64,000 nucleotides of DNA, taken from contig JBNKFQ010000134.1 of NCBI GenBank assembly GCA_050289385.1, positions 1 to 64,000 on the forward strand. Reading direction: 5' to 3'. Made by a program: the position numbers and the translations under genes. The notes beneath the pieces were generated by a model. The model was given only the letters and a program-made list of their open reading frames with translations, did no database searches and had not been told where the DNA came from. This DNA comes from JBNKFQ01 sp050289385. Lineage in GTDB: Bacteria; Pseudomonadota; Gammaproteobacteria; Pseudomonadales; Porticoccaceae. Positions within the stretch are counted from its first letter, which is position 1; the number at the start of each line of letters is the position of its first letter. Of this stretch, positions 55,676 to 63,630 are shown piece by piece.

Positions 55676-55712
55676 GAAAAAGGGTGGCTTTGAAAAAGCC
55701 GCCCTTTTTTGT
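55676..55712 (+). terminator. Intrinsic terminator of ribosomal operon
   Basis: AAAAAGGGTGGCTTT (from about 55677) pairs with AAAGCCGCCCTTTTTT (55695-55710) with a single mismatch and a short loop; the right arm ends in a T-run. It lies 22 bp after rplS. Confidence 0.92.
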
Positions 55713-55903
55713 GTTTTGCGGGTGCGGAGCGCATTGGCAGTGGCTTCGTTTTTTTAGCAGTATATTGAAGGTTTGTTAAACTATTAACAACGGGCCGCAA
55801 AGGATGCTGGATCTCCGCTGTTGGAATCAACATCCCACCTGACGAAAAGTTCCAGGTTGCCAGAGTGAACACAGCCAGGCCAATACTGGCAAGGGAGTTG
55901 GAG

Positions 55904-56242
55904 TTGATTAAAAAACTGGTATTTTTTCTCATGACATTGATGTCATTATTTTGCTTGTTGGCGGTGCCGGGAGCTTTCGTTCAGGCATTGTTGCTTGTTT
56001 ATGTCATTTATATTGTTTGTGGCGTTATGGCAATTTGTGGCAATATCAAAATAGCAGCAATCAATATATTCATTTTGTCTGTAGCGGTAGCGTTGAGCCC
56101 TGTTACAGACATGAATTTAATTTATAAACATTATTTAATGTCTGGTATTACACTGGTGACTGCGGTGTTTGCTTTTTCAGGGCTAATAATTGGCGTCAAT
56201 AAATTACAGAAAAAAGTGCGCAACAGGCCCCCGCCAAAATAA
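55904..56242 (+). CDS. Small four-helix membrane protein of unknown function
   Basis: 112 residues from TTG 55904, which has GGGAG a few bases upstream; an in-frame GTG at 55865 would add 13 residues. Almost the whole protein is hydrophobic, with about four membrane segments (LVFFLMTLMSLFCLLAV, LLLVYVIYIVCGVMAI, INIFILSVAVAL, LVTAVFAFSGLIIGV) and a basic tail (KKVRNRPPPK). I do not recognise the family. The cupin gene begins 4 bp after its stop, so they are probably co-transcribed. Confidence 0.55.
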   Translation: MIKKLVFFLMTLMSLFCLLAVPGAFVQALLLVYVIYIVCGVMAICGNIKIAAINIFILSVAVALSPVTDMNLIYKHYLMSGITLVTAVFAFSGLIIGVNKLQKKVRNRPPPK

Positions 56243-56246
56243 TGCA

Positions 56247-56969
56247 ATGAAAATTATCGAATCGATACAGGATAAATTTCCAGTAACCGGAGAAGTTCAG
56301 CGCATTGAAATTCTCCGAATGGATTGCGAAGCCAGTTACCTTACGGCGGTGATCGTTAGCATACCTGCCAACCATGAGTTCCCGTTTCACGTTCACCCAC
56401 AATCTGAAGATTGTTTTTTTGCTTTGCAAGGTACCGGAAACATGATGGAGCCTGGCCATTCAGCCCCGATTTCCGCACCTGCATGTGTTTGGGTTCCGGA
56501 AGGGCAGCCTCACGGTCTTGTTGCCGGGCCAGACGGCATACTTGAACTGGGTATTCAGGCACCTGGTGCGATATCTATCCCATTCGACAAGTCAGGGAAT
56601 GCATCTCCGGCGCCCGCTCTTACTCAAAATCTGTCTTCAATTGGTGAATCTGCAACTGGCTGGGTGACATTTTTGCCAGAAAAAAACAGCGGTCGATACC
56701 TGGATCCCTGTTATGCCCGGCTCAGTGAGTCAGAGCGTCTGGTTGCCGAAACCGGAGAGGGAGAGATGCTTGTCATAGTTGCTGAGGGAGTGGTTGAAAT
56801 TGCAGGCCACAGCGCTCGCAAGCTTCGAGCATTGGGAGCGCTTCGTATTCCTGCGAACATGGTGGTAGAGCTGTATGCCGTCGAAGGACCTGCACTGCTT
56901 CTTGGTGTCAGGGCAAACGGTCCACCTGACAAACCACTGAAAAATGACATGGCAAACAGCGGAAATTAG
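56247..56969 (+). CDS. Cupin-domain protein
   Basis: 240 residues from ATG 56247. The N-terminal half contains a cupin motif (FPFHVHPQSEDCFFALQGTG and later PEGQPHGL), giving the usual His, His, Glu/Asp, His metal site. The C-terminal half may be a second, degenerate beta-barrel (GEMLVIVAEGVVEIAGH, PANMVVELYAVEGPALLLGV). Cupins range from dioxygenases to binding proteins, and the substrate cannot be read here. It follows the small membrane protein with a 4-bp gap. Confidence 0.75.
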   Translation: MKIIESIQDKFPVTGEVQRIEILRMDCEASYLTAVIVSIPANHEFPFHVHPQSEDCFFALQGTGNMMEPGHSAPISAPACVWVPEGQPHGLVAGPDGILELGIQAPGAISIPFDKSGNASPAPALTQNLSSIGESATGWVTFLPEKNSGRYLDPCYARLSESERLVAETGEGEMLVIVAEGVVEIAGHSARKLRALGALRIPANMVVELYAVEGPALLLGVRANGPPDKPLKNDMANSGN

Positions 56970-57030
56970 CGTTAACCGGCTCTGGTGTGGCGTTAAATAT
57001 TACAGTTTATTTAACCAGGTAAAATACAAG

Positions 57031-57300
57031 ATGAATGAATCGGTAAAAGGTCTGGTTTCAGGCAAAGTGCAAGGCGTTTGGTTCCGCCGTTTTGTAAAGG
57101 GCGTAGCAGAAGAACAGGGCGTGGCTGGTTACGCTAAAAATCTTGCGGACGGTTGTGTGGAGGTTTTGCTATGTGGCGAGCCTGATGCCGTTGCCGCAGT
57201 GAAGGTACAAGTAGCAATTGGTCCTCCCGGCGCGCACGTTGATGCCGTAGAGTGGAGCGAATCCCCCCAACGCGGTATAACCGATTTTACAGTGTGCTGA
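57031..57300 (+). CDS. acyP: Acylphosphatase
   Basis: 89 residues from ATG 57031; the frame is open upstream but overlaps the cupin gene. The family motif is clear: VSGKVQGVWFRRFV (catalytic Arg in the loop) and GYAKNLADGCVEVLLCGE (catalytic Asn in KNL). It hydrolyses acyl phosphates such as carboxyl phosphates. Standard size. It lies just upstream of an aldehyde dehydrogenase gene. Confidence 0.93.
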   Translation: MNESVKGLVSGKVQGVWFRRFVKGVAEEQGVAGYAKNLADGCVEVLLCGEPDAVAAVKVQVAIGPPGAHVDAVEWSESPQRGITDFTVC

Positions 57301-57345
57301 TACGCTAAAATTCTTTTGCGATCTGTTTAAATGATGGGAAATACA

Positions 57346-58767
57346 ATGAAAGATTTGCGCAAATTTTATATTGATGGCCATTGGGTTGATCCGACCACGC
57401 CCAATGACTTGCCTGTGGAAAACCCGGCGACCGAAGAAGATTTTGCCGTTATCTCTTTGGGTGCGGAGGCAGATGTAGAAAAAGCCGTTGCTGCGGCTCG
57501 TGCAGCCTTTGAAGGTTATTCGCAAACCAGCCGGGAAGATCGAATTTCGTTGATGGAGCGCCTGCTGGAAGCTTATATGGATCGCTACGACGACATGGCC
57601 GACGTGATCACGATGGAAATGGGGGCGCCAATATCCTTCTCCAGGGCAGCTCAGGCAGATACGGGCCGTGGTCATATTCAGGCTGCTATCGACGCTCTGC
57701 GCGAGTATCGCTTTGAAACAGATGTTGCCAGTGCCCGTATCGTACGTGAGCCGATTGGCGTGTGTGGATTTATCTGCCCCTGGAACTGGCCGGTGAATCA
57801 GATTGCCTGCAAGGTTGCCCCTGCCTTGGCTACCGGTTGCACTATGGTGTTGAAACCGAGTGAAATCGCGCCGGTATCAGCCCATCTGTTTTCCGAAATC
57901 GTGCACGAAGCAGGCGTGCCGGCAGGCGTTTACAACATGGTTAATGGTAGTGGCCCGGAAGTGGGCACCATGCTGGCCTCGCACGCCGAAATAGATATGG
58001 TGTCTCTGACCGGTTCAACATGTGCCGGTGCATCAGTATCAAAGGTTGCTGCCGATACCATCAAGCGTGTTGCGCTGGAATTGGGTGGTAAATCGCCCAA
58101 CCTCATTCTGGATGATGCCGACCTGGAAAAAGCGGTGAAATGGGGTGTTTTCAGCTGTTTTGAAAATACCGGGCAATCCTGTAACGCACCAACCCGTATG
58201 CTGGTTCCCAAATCCTGTTATGCCGAAGCGGTGGAAATCGCAGAAAAAATTGCGGCCAGGGTGCAAGCAGGTGACCCCCGACAGGAGGGAAGGCATATTG
58301 GCCCGCTTTCGAGCAAAAATCAGTTTGACAAGGTGCAGGCTTTGATTGGCAAAGGTATAGATGAAGGCGCCCGCCTGGTGTGTGGTGGTCCGGGCAAGCC
58401 GGGTGGGTTTGAACGGGGATACTACGTAAAGCCAACAATTTTTGCGGACGTTAACAACAACATGACGATTGCCCGCCAGGAAATTTTTGGTCCTGTGCTA
58501 TCGATTATTCCCTATGGTGACGAGGAAGAAGGCATTGCCATTGCCAACGATACGCCCTACGGATTATCGGCTTATGTGCATTCGAGTGATAAGGAGCGGG
58601 CGCGAAGAATTGCCCGTCGGATCAGGGCTGGCATGGTTCATATTAACGGTGCGTCACAGGGCTATGAATTGCCGTTTGGTGGTTACAAACAGTCGGGCAA
58701 CGGACGTGAGTGGGGAGAGTATGCGTTTGAGGACTTTCTGGAAGTTAAGGTGATAAACGGGTTTTGA
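57346..58767 (+). CDS. NAD(P)-dependent aldehyde dehydrogenase
   Basis: 473 residues from ATG 57346 (GGGA lies 7 nt upstream; ATG 57331 has no ribosome site). Motifs: cofactor region CPWNWPVNQIACKVAPAL and LKPSEIAPVSA, general base LELGGKSPN, nucleophile region ENTGQSCNAPTRM, and C-terminal FGGYKQSGNGREWGEYAFEDF. This is the usual ALDH superfamily layout for oxidation of aldehydes to carboxylates. The substrate is not determined. A heptamer array starts two bases after its TGA. Confidence 0.93.
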   Translation: MKDLRKFYIDGHWVDPTTPNDLPVENPATEEDFAVISLGAEADVEKAVAAARAAFEGYSQTSREDRISLMERLLEAYMDRYDDMADVITMEMGAPISFSRAAQADTGRGHIQAAIDALREYRFETDVASARIVREPIGVCGFICPWNWPVNQIACKVAPALATGCTMVLKPSEIAPVSAHLFSEIVHEAGVPAGVYNMVNGSGPEVGTMLASHAEIDMVSLTGSTCAGASVSKVAADTIKRVALELGGKSPNLILDDADLEKAVKWGVFSCFENTGQSCNAPTRMLVPKSCYAEAVEIAEKIAARVQAGDPRQEGRHIGPLSSKNQFDKVQALIGKGIDEGARLVCGGPGKPGGFERGYYVKPTIFADVNNNMTIARQEIFGPVLSIIPYGDEEEGIAIANDTPYGLSAYVHSSDKERARRIARRIRAGMVHINGASQGYELPFGGYKQSGNGREWGEYAFEDFLEVKVINGF

Positions 58768-58768
58768 T

Positions 58769-58851
58769 TTAGAAGTTGGAAGTTGGAAGTTAGAGATCCG
58801 CACCATAGCTACGCTCGGTGGTTTCAGTTTTTCCTTCCAACTTCCAACTAA
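58769..58851. repeat. Inverted pair of heptamer arrays between convergent genes
   Basis: Left arm 58769-58795: TTAGAAG, TTGGAAG, TTGGAAG, TTAGAG. Right arm 58834-58851: CTTCCAA, CTTCCAA, CTAA. The core 58776-58789 pairs perfectly with 58834-58847 (14 bp) around about 44 nt. It fills the whole gap between the aldehyde dehydrogenase stop and the suhB stop, with each gene carrying the repeat in the same sense at its 3' end. Confidence 0.9.
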
Positions 58852-58852
58852 A

Positions 58853-59656
58853 TCACTTCAAATGCCCGAGATGCTTCTGAACCACAGTCAGGGTGGGTTT
58901 AAACAGTCGGGGGGTTGCGGCAACAACGTGTCCGTTACTCATATAATTTTCGCCACCCTGAAAGTCGCTGATCAGACCGCCGGCCTCTTTTACCAGCAAA
59001 ACTCCCGCAGCAATGTCCCAGGGCTTCAAATGCATTTCCCAAAAAGCATCGAAACGCCCGGCGGCAAGGTAGGCGAGGTCCAGAGACGCAACGCCAATGC
59101 GTCGAATGCCCGATGATCCCCGTGCCAGCTCATGCATGCAGCGCAGGTAACTCTCCATGTCGTCAAAAGAGGGCGAGCTGAACGGAATGCCGGTGGCGAT
59201 CAGTGCGCCTTCCATTGCGGTGCGGCCGGTAACTCTTATTCGAGAACCGTTTAACTGGGCGCCCCGACCGCGACTGGCTGTATATTCCTCGCGTTTGAAC
59301 GGGTCGTAGACAACGGCGTGTTCAACCCTTTTTTTGTGCAGGCAGGCAATTGAGACCGCACAGTGGGGAATGCCGCGAATAAAATTGGTGGTGCCATCCA
59401 GAGGGTCAATAATCCATTGATAGTCGCTTTCCGGGTTGCCCAGTTCACCTGCTTCTTCGGAGATAAAATGATGGTCCGGATAAGTGGTGCGCAAATGGTA
59501 AAGCACTTCGCGTTCGGCGGCCTGATCAATTTCGGTAACAAAATCGTTATGACCTTTCCGGTCAATTTTGATTCTGTCCAGCTGCTCGGCAGCGCGTGCG
59601 ATAATCTCACCCGCCTTGCGCGCAGCACGCAAAGCGATGTTGACTGTGGGTTCCAT
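58853..59656 (-). CDS. suhB: Inositol monophosphatase family protein SuhB
   Basis: 267 residues from ATG 59656 (GGG lies 7 nt upstream; ATG 59662 gives two more). Motifs: DRKGHNDFVTEIDQAAE, FISEEAGE, the metal site WIIDPLDGTTNFI and the C-terminal KPWDIAAGVLLVKEAGG. Size and sequence match SuhB, which acts as a phosphatase and also with NusA/NusB in rRNA antitermination. The divergent suhB/trmJ arrangement is conserved in gammaproteobacteria. Confidence 0.95.
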   Translation of the reverse strand: MEPTVNIALRAARKAGEIIARAAEQLDRIKIDRKGHNDFVTEIDQAAEREVLYHLRTTYPDHHFISEEAGELGNPESDYQWIIDPLDGTTNFIRGIPHCAVSIACLHKKRVEHAVVYDPFKREEYTASRGRGAQLNGSRIRVTGRTAMEGALIATGIPFSSPSFDDMESYLRCMHELARGSSGIRRIGVASLDLAYLAAGRFDAFWEMHLKPWDIAAGVLLVKEAGGLISDFQGGENYMSNGHVVAATPRLFKPTLTVVQKHLGHLK

Positions 59657-59740
59657 GGGCATCCCGTTTGACTGTTAAAGAAACGCTAATAAAGCATCAA
59701 GGCGCGCGATTCTAACAGACGTGGGCAGGTGGTGAAAATA

Positions 59741-59920
<180 letters not shown>

Positions 59921-59944
59921 ACCATTCAGTTACACGCGCCGCAA

Positions 59945-59953
59945 TGATAGAAT
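59945..59953 (+). promoter_or_regulatory. Extended -10 promoter of trmJ
   Basis: TGATAGAAT fits TGnTAnnnT, an extended -10 element, about 28 bp before the trmJ start codon. It lies 25 bp after the heptamer array, so the array would sit at the upstream edge of this promoter. Confidence 0.45.
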
Positions 59954-59980
59954 CCGCGCCATTTCACGCAAGGCACCCCA

Positions 59981-60739
59981 ATGTCAAATTTACTTAAACG
60001 AATTCGCATTGTTCTGGTGAATACCAGCCACCCCGGAAACATCGGTGGCGCGGCGCGTGCCATGAGAAATATGGGTCTGGACAAATTGTATCTGGTGCAA
60101 CCTCGAGAGTATCCGTCAGAAAAAGCCATGGCGCGGGCGGCGGGTGCCAAAGAGCTGCTGCATCGGGCGGTGGTGGTGGATTCACTGGAAGAAGCGATCG
60201 CAGATTGCGGGCTGGTGGTTGGCGCCAGCGCGAGGCAGAGAGGTATTCCCTGGCCTCTGCTGGATCCGCGAGAGTGTGGGCAACGGGCTTGCCAGGAAGC
60301 GGCTACGCATGACGTTGCCCTGGTGTTTGGCCGGGAAGACAGCGGTTTGTCCAACGAGGAGCTTCGATTGTGTACCTATCATGTACATATTCCGGCAGAC
60401 CCGGAATACAGTTCTCTCAATCTTGCTGCCGCCGTACAGGTGTTGTGCTACGAGGCCAGAATGTCTGCTTTGCAAGCCAGTGATGGGGAGTTGCCGGAAC
60501 TGAATGAGTGGGATGTGCCTCCTGCCAATCACCAGGCACTGGAACTTTATTATCAGCACCTGGAGCAGGCTTTGGTGGATATCGATTTCCACGATCGTGA
60601 TAACCCACGTCAGACCATGACGCGTTTGCGCAGGTTGTACGGGCGAATTCGCCTTGATGAAATGGAGCTGGCCATATTGAGAGGGGTATTAACATCGATT
60701 CAGAGAGTTGCAAGGCTTGTGAAGGAGCGCAATCAGTGA
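59981..60739 (+). CDS. trmJ: tRNA (cytidine/uridine-2'-O-)-methyltransferase TrmJ
   Basis: 252 residues. A SPOUT methyltransferase acting at tRNA position 32. Motifs: RIVLVNTSHPGNIGGAARAM, LVFGREDSGLSNEEL and IPADPEYSSLNLAAAVQVLCYE of the knot. The C-terminal extension (about 170-252) is the TrmJ-type helical part. It directly precedes the isc operon, a conserved order (suhB, trmJ, iscR). Confidence 0.96.
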   Translation: MSNLLKRIRIVLVNTSHPGNIGGAARAMRNMGLDKLYLVQPREYPSEKAMARAAGAKELLHRAVVVDSLEEAIADCGLVVGASARQRGIPWPLLDPRECGQRACQEAATHDVALVFGREDSGLSNEELRLCTYHVHIPADPEYSSLNLAAAVQVLCYEARMSALQASDGELPELNEWDVPPANHQALELYYQHLEQALVDIDFHDRDNPRQTMTRLRRLYGRIRLDEMELAILRGVLTSIQRVARLVKERNQ

Positions 60740-60796
60740 TATCGCTAACGGATATAAGGCATACGTCGTTAATGCCCAACTAAAAGAGTACGGTAT

Positions 60797-60829
60797 TTAC
60801 TTGACTAAAAAGGTAGGTTTTTCGATAAT
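60797..60829 (+). promoter_or_regulatory. isc operon promoter with IscR type 1 site
   Basis: TTGACT (60801-60806), a 17-bp spacer and GATAAT (60824-60829) form a good sigma-70 promoter. The 25 bp at 60797-60821 agree with the IscR type 1 consensus ATASYYGACTRWWWYAGTCRRSTAT at 19 positions by my count. A site overlapping the -35 is where [2Fe-2S]-IscR represses its own operon in E. coli. Confidence 0.7.
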
Positions 60830-60890
60830 AGGCACCTTCTCGGATATTTGGCAAATTCTGGTAACGATCGGGCCGTCAATTTGGTCTGGC

Positions 60891-60926
60891 ATATGAAACC
60901 GGGTATGAAACCGGATATGAAACAAG
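60891..60926 (+). repeat. Three 12-bp direct repeats in iscR leader
   Basis: ATATGAAACCGG, GTATGAAACCGG and ATATGAAACAAG follow one another, ending 10 bp before the iscR ATG. The last unit contributes to the ribosome site (AAGGG at about 60925). The array lies in the 5' untranslated leader. Confidence 0.75.
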
Positions 60927-60936
60927 GGTGCTGGTT

Positions 60937-61482
60937 ATGAGACTTACCACTCGCGGACGTTATGCGGTGACAGCCATGCTTGATCTGACACTTAATGCTG
61001 GCAATGGCCCGATCAGTCTGGCCGATATATCCGGACGACAGAAAATTTCTCTGTCTTATCTGGAACAGTTATTTGCACGGTTACGACAAAATGATCTGGT
61101 GTCCAGTGTTCGTGGCCCCGGTGGCGGTTATCGGCTCAGTCGCAATGGTGATGAAATCAATGTGGCTGAGATTATTGATGCGGTTAATGAGTCTGTCGAC
61201 GCCACCAGTTGCGGTGGAAGCGGCAACTGCCAGGAGGGTGAAATTTGCTTGACTCACCACCTGTGGGAAGACCTCAGTGGCCAGATATACGCGTTTTTGA
61301 GTGGTATCAGTTTGACAGACCTGACGCTCAGGGCCGAAATTCAGGATGTTTGCTTGCGCCAGAAAGGAAGTGCAATAGAAGGTGCAGAAGAGAACGCAAA
61401 GTCAAATGAGAGCAGTGAGGTCGAGCATGGCAAGTGTGCAGACAGTGATCAATTGATTCCCACAGCTGAAGCACCTGTTTGA
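60937..61482 (+). CDS. iscR: Fe-S cluster assembly transcription factor IscR
   Basis: 181 residues from ATG 60937 (MRLTTRGRYAV, the universal start; a GTG at 60928 would add three). The Rrf2 winged helix covers about 1-85. The [2Fe-2S] ligands are the three Cys in TSCGGSGNCQEGEICLTHH (near 92-104), with the His just after. The C-terminal 30 residues are a low-complexity, acidic tail, longer than in E. coli. First gene of the isc operon. Confidence 0.97.
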   Translation: MRLTTRGRYAVTAMLDLTLNAGNGPISLADISGRQKISLSYLEQLFARLRQNDLVSSVRGPGGGYRLSRNGDEINVAEIIDAVNESVDATSCGGSGNCQEGEICLTHHLWEDLSGQIYAFLSGISLTDLTLRAEIQDVCLRQKGSAIEGAEENAKSNESSEVEHGKCADSDQLIPTAEAPV

Positions 61483-61498
61483 TGCGGAGTGATGACGA

Positions 61499-62713
61499 AT
61501 GAAGTTACCGATTTATTTTGATTATGCGGCCACAGCCCCGGTTGACCCGAGGGTGGCCTCGAAAATGGCCGGGTGCCTGACCACCGAAGGTGTATTTGGC
61601 AACCCGGCGTCGCGGTCCCACGCTTTTGGCTGGCAAGCGGAAGAGCTGGTGGAAGAGGCTCGTCGCCAGGTGGCCGACCTGGTAAACGCCGATCCGCGTG
61701 AAATCGTCTGGACGTCCGGTGCCACCGAATCCGATAACCTGGCAATTAAAGGCTGTGCTCACTTCAACCGAAAGCGTGGCGCACACATTATTACCTCAAA
61801 AATAGAGCACAAGGCAGTACTGGATACCTGTCGTCAACTGGAGCGGGAAGGTTTTGAGGTAACTTACCTGGAGCCGGGCAGTGACGGCTTGATTCAGCCG
61901 CAAATGGTGGCAGATGCGATTCGCGATGACACGACTCTGGTGTCGATTATGCATGTAAACAATGAAATAGGCACCGTAAATGATATTGCGGCTATCGGTG
62001 ATATTTGCCGGGAACGCAAGGTGTTTTTTCATGTGGATGCCGCGCAAAGCGCTGGCAAGGTGCCTATAGATCTGGAGCAACTGAAGGTTGATTTGATGTC
62101 CTTTTCAGCACACAAGATCTATGGGCCCAAAGGCATGGGGGCGCTTTATGTGCGCCGCAAACCGCGGGTGCGAATTGAGGCGCAAACTCATGGTGGCGGT
62201 CACGAGCGCGGCATGCGTTCGGGTACGCTGGCCACTCACCAGATTGTCGGTATGGGCGAAGCGTTTCGAATAGCCAAAGAAGAAATGGCTGATGAAAGTG
62301 CTCGCATTCTGGCTTTGCGCAATCGATTGCTGGATGGCCTCAAGGATATAGAGGAAGCTCATTTGAATGGCACGCTCGACCGCCATGTACCCGGTATTCT
62401 GAACATCAGTTTTGCTTTCGTGGAAGGCGAGTCACTGATTATGGCGTTGAAAGACCTGGCGGTTTCTTCGGGTTCGGCCTGTACGTCGGCAAGTCTTGAG
62501 CCTTCTTATGTATTGCGAGCACTTGGTCTGAACGATGAGCTGGCGCATAGCTCTATCCGTTTTAGTATTGGTCGGTTTACCACCGAAGAGGAAATTGACT
62601 ACGCTGTCGGCAAGGTGCGTAGTGCTGTGGAAAAACTGCGTGAGTTGTCTCCTTTATGGGATATGTATAAGGATGGAGTGGACTTGAATCAGGTCGAATG
62701 GGCTGCGCACTGA
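61499..62713 (+). CDS. iscS: Cysteine desulfurase IscS
   Basis: 404 residues. PLP-dependent enzyme that moves sulfur from cysteine to IscU. The PLP lysine lies in SFSAHKIYGPKG and the catalytic Cys in SSGSACTSASLEPS. DYAATAPVDPRV is the N-terminal family signature. 16 bp after iscR. Normal length for IscS. Confidence 0.98.
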   Translation: MKLPIYFDYAATAPVDPRVASKMAGCLTTEGVFGNPASRSHAFGWQAEELVEEARRQVADLVNADPREIVWTSGATESDNLAIKGCAHFNRKRGAHIITSKIEHKAVLDTCRQLEREGFEVTYLEPGSDGLIQPQMVADAIRDDTTLVSIMHVNNEIGTVNDIAAIGDICRERKVFFHVDAAQSAGKVPIDLEQLKVDLMSFSAHKIYGPKGMGALYVRRKPRVRIEAQTHGGGHERGMRSGTLATHQIVGMGEAFRIAKEEMADESARILALRNRLLDGLKDIEEAHLNGTLDRHVPGILNISFAFVEGESLIMALKDLAVSSGSACTSASLEPSYVLRALGLNDELAHSSIRFSIGRFTTEEEIDYAVGKVRSAVEKLRELSPLWDMYKDGVDLNQVEWAAH

Positions 62714-62731
62714 GTTGAGGAGTGAATAGAA

Positions 62732-63130
62732 ATGGCATATAGCGAAAAAGTACTGGATCACTACGAAAACCCGCGCAATGTTGGCAAGCTGGATGACAGG
62801 TCTGCCAACGTGGGCACCGGCATGGTCGGGGCACCTGCATGTGGCGATGTGATGAGACTGCAAATTCAGGTAAACGATGACGGCGTTATTGAAGACGCCA
62901 AGTTCAAAACCTATGGCTGCGGTTCTGCGATTGCTTCCAGTTCCCTGTTAACCGAGTGGGTCAAGGGCAAGACCCTGGAAGAGGCGGGATCGATCAAAAA
63001 CACGGAAATTGCCGAGGAGCTGGCGCTGCCACCGGTTAAAATCCACTGTTCGGTATTGGCTGAAGATGCGATCAAGGCAGCGGTAAAAGACATACGCCAC
63101 AAGCGTGGCGACAGCTCACAACAAGCCTGA
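62732..63130 (+). CDS. iscU: Fe-S cluster scaffold IscU
   Basis: 132 residues. The three cluster cysteines occur in APACGDVMRL, TYGCGSAIASSS and KIHCSVLAEDA, with the regulatory Asp right after the first. The HscA recognition site LPPVK lies just before the third Cys. 18 bp after iscS. Confidence 0.98.
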   Translation: MAYSEKVLDHYENPRNVGKLDDRSANVGTGMVGAPACGDVMRLQIQVNDDGVIEDAKFKTYGCGSAIASSSLLTEWVKGKTLEEAGSIKNTEIAEELALPPVKIHCSVLAEDAIKAAVKDIRHKRGDSSQQA

Positions 63131-63150
63131 AGAACTGGAGTGTAGTTGAC

Positions 63151-63474
63151 GTGGCAATAACCATGACCCCGGCGGCAGAACAACATGTGCGAACCCATCT
63201 TGCCAATCGTGGCAAGGGTGTTGGTATTCGCCTTGGCGTGCGAACTTCCGGTTGCTCGGGACTTTCCTATGTGCTCGAATTTGTTGACGAGCAGCGCGAA
63301 GAAGACACCCTGTTCGAAAGCGGCGATGTGAAGCTGTTTGTCGACCCGAAAAGCCTTGCGTATCTGGAGGGCACTGAGCTGGATTTTGTCAGGGAGGGCC
63401 TGAATGAAGGGTTTCAGTTTAATAACCCCAATGTCAAGGATGAGTGTGGTTGCGGAGAAAGTTTTCATATTTAA
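63151..63474 (+). CDS. iscA: A-type Fe-S carrier IscA
   Basis: 107 residues from GTG 63151. The three cysteines of A-type carriers are in TSGCSGLSYVLEF and DECGCGESF. It delivers iron or clusters to target proteins. The heptamer array of six TTGGAAG units begins three bases after its TAA stop, between iscA and hscB. Confidence 0.97.
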   Translation: MAITMTPAAEQHVRTHLANRGKGVGIRLGVRTSGCSGLSYVLEFVDEQREEDTLFESGDVKLFVDPKSLAYLEGTELDFVREGLNEGFQFNNPNVKDECGCGESFHI

Positions 63475-63477
63475 TTG

Positions 63478-63519
63478 TTGGAAGTTGGAAGTTGGAAGTT
63501 GGAAGTTGGAAGTTGGAAG
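63478..63519 (+). repeat. Six perfect TTGGAAG heptamers
   Basis: Six identical 7-bp units, 42 bp, starting 4 bp after the iscA stop codon and inside the isc operon. No inverted partner is visible before hscB. This is the longest perfect array in the window. Confidence 0.97.
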
Positions 63520-63630
63520 TGAATTTGTCGAGCGTATCGGGTGGATTGGCGGTGAACGTAATCCACCCTTGTTTTATGTGAGAAGGTTTTATCTGGCAGC
63601 AGCCAGTCCCTGAATAAAACGGGTTGATTT

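Noticed and set aside
63478..63519. Heptamer arrays as a CRISPR array
   Set aside because: Units are only 7 bp, directly adjacent and without spacers; no cas genes are present.
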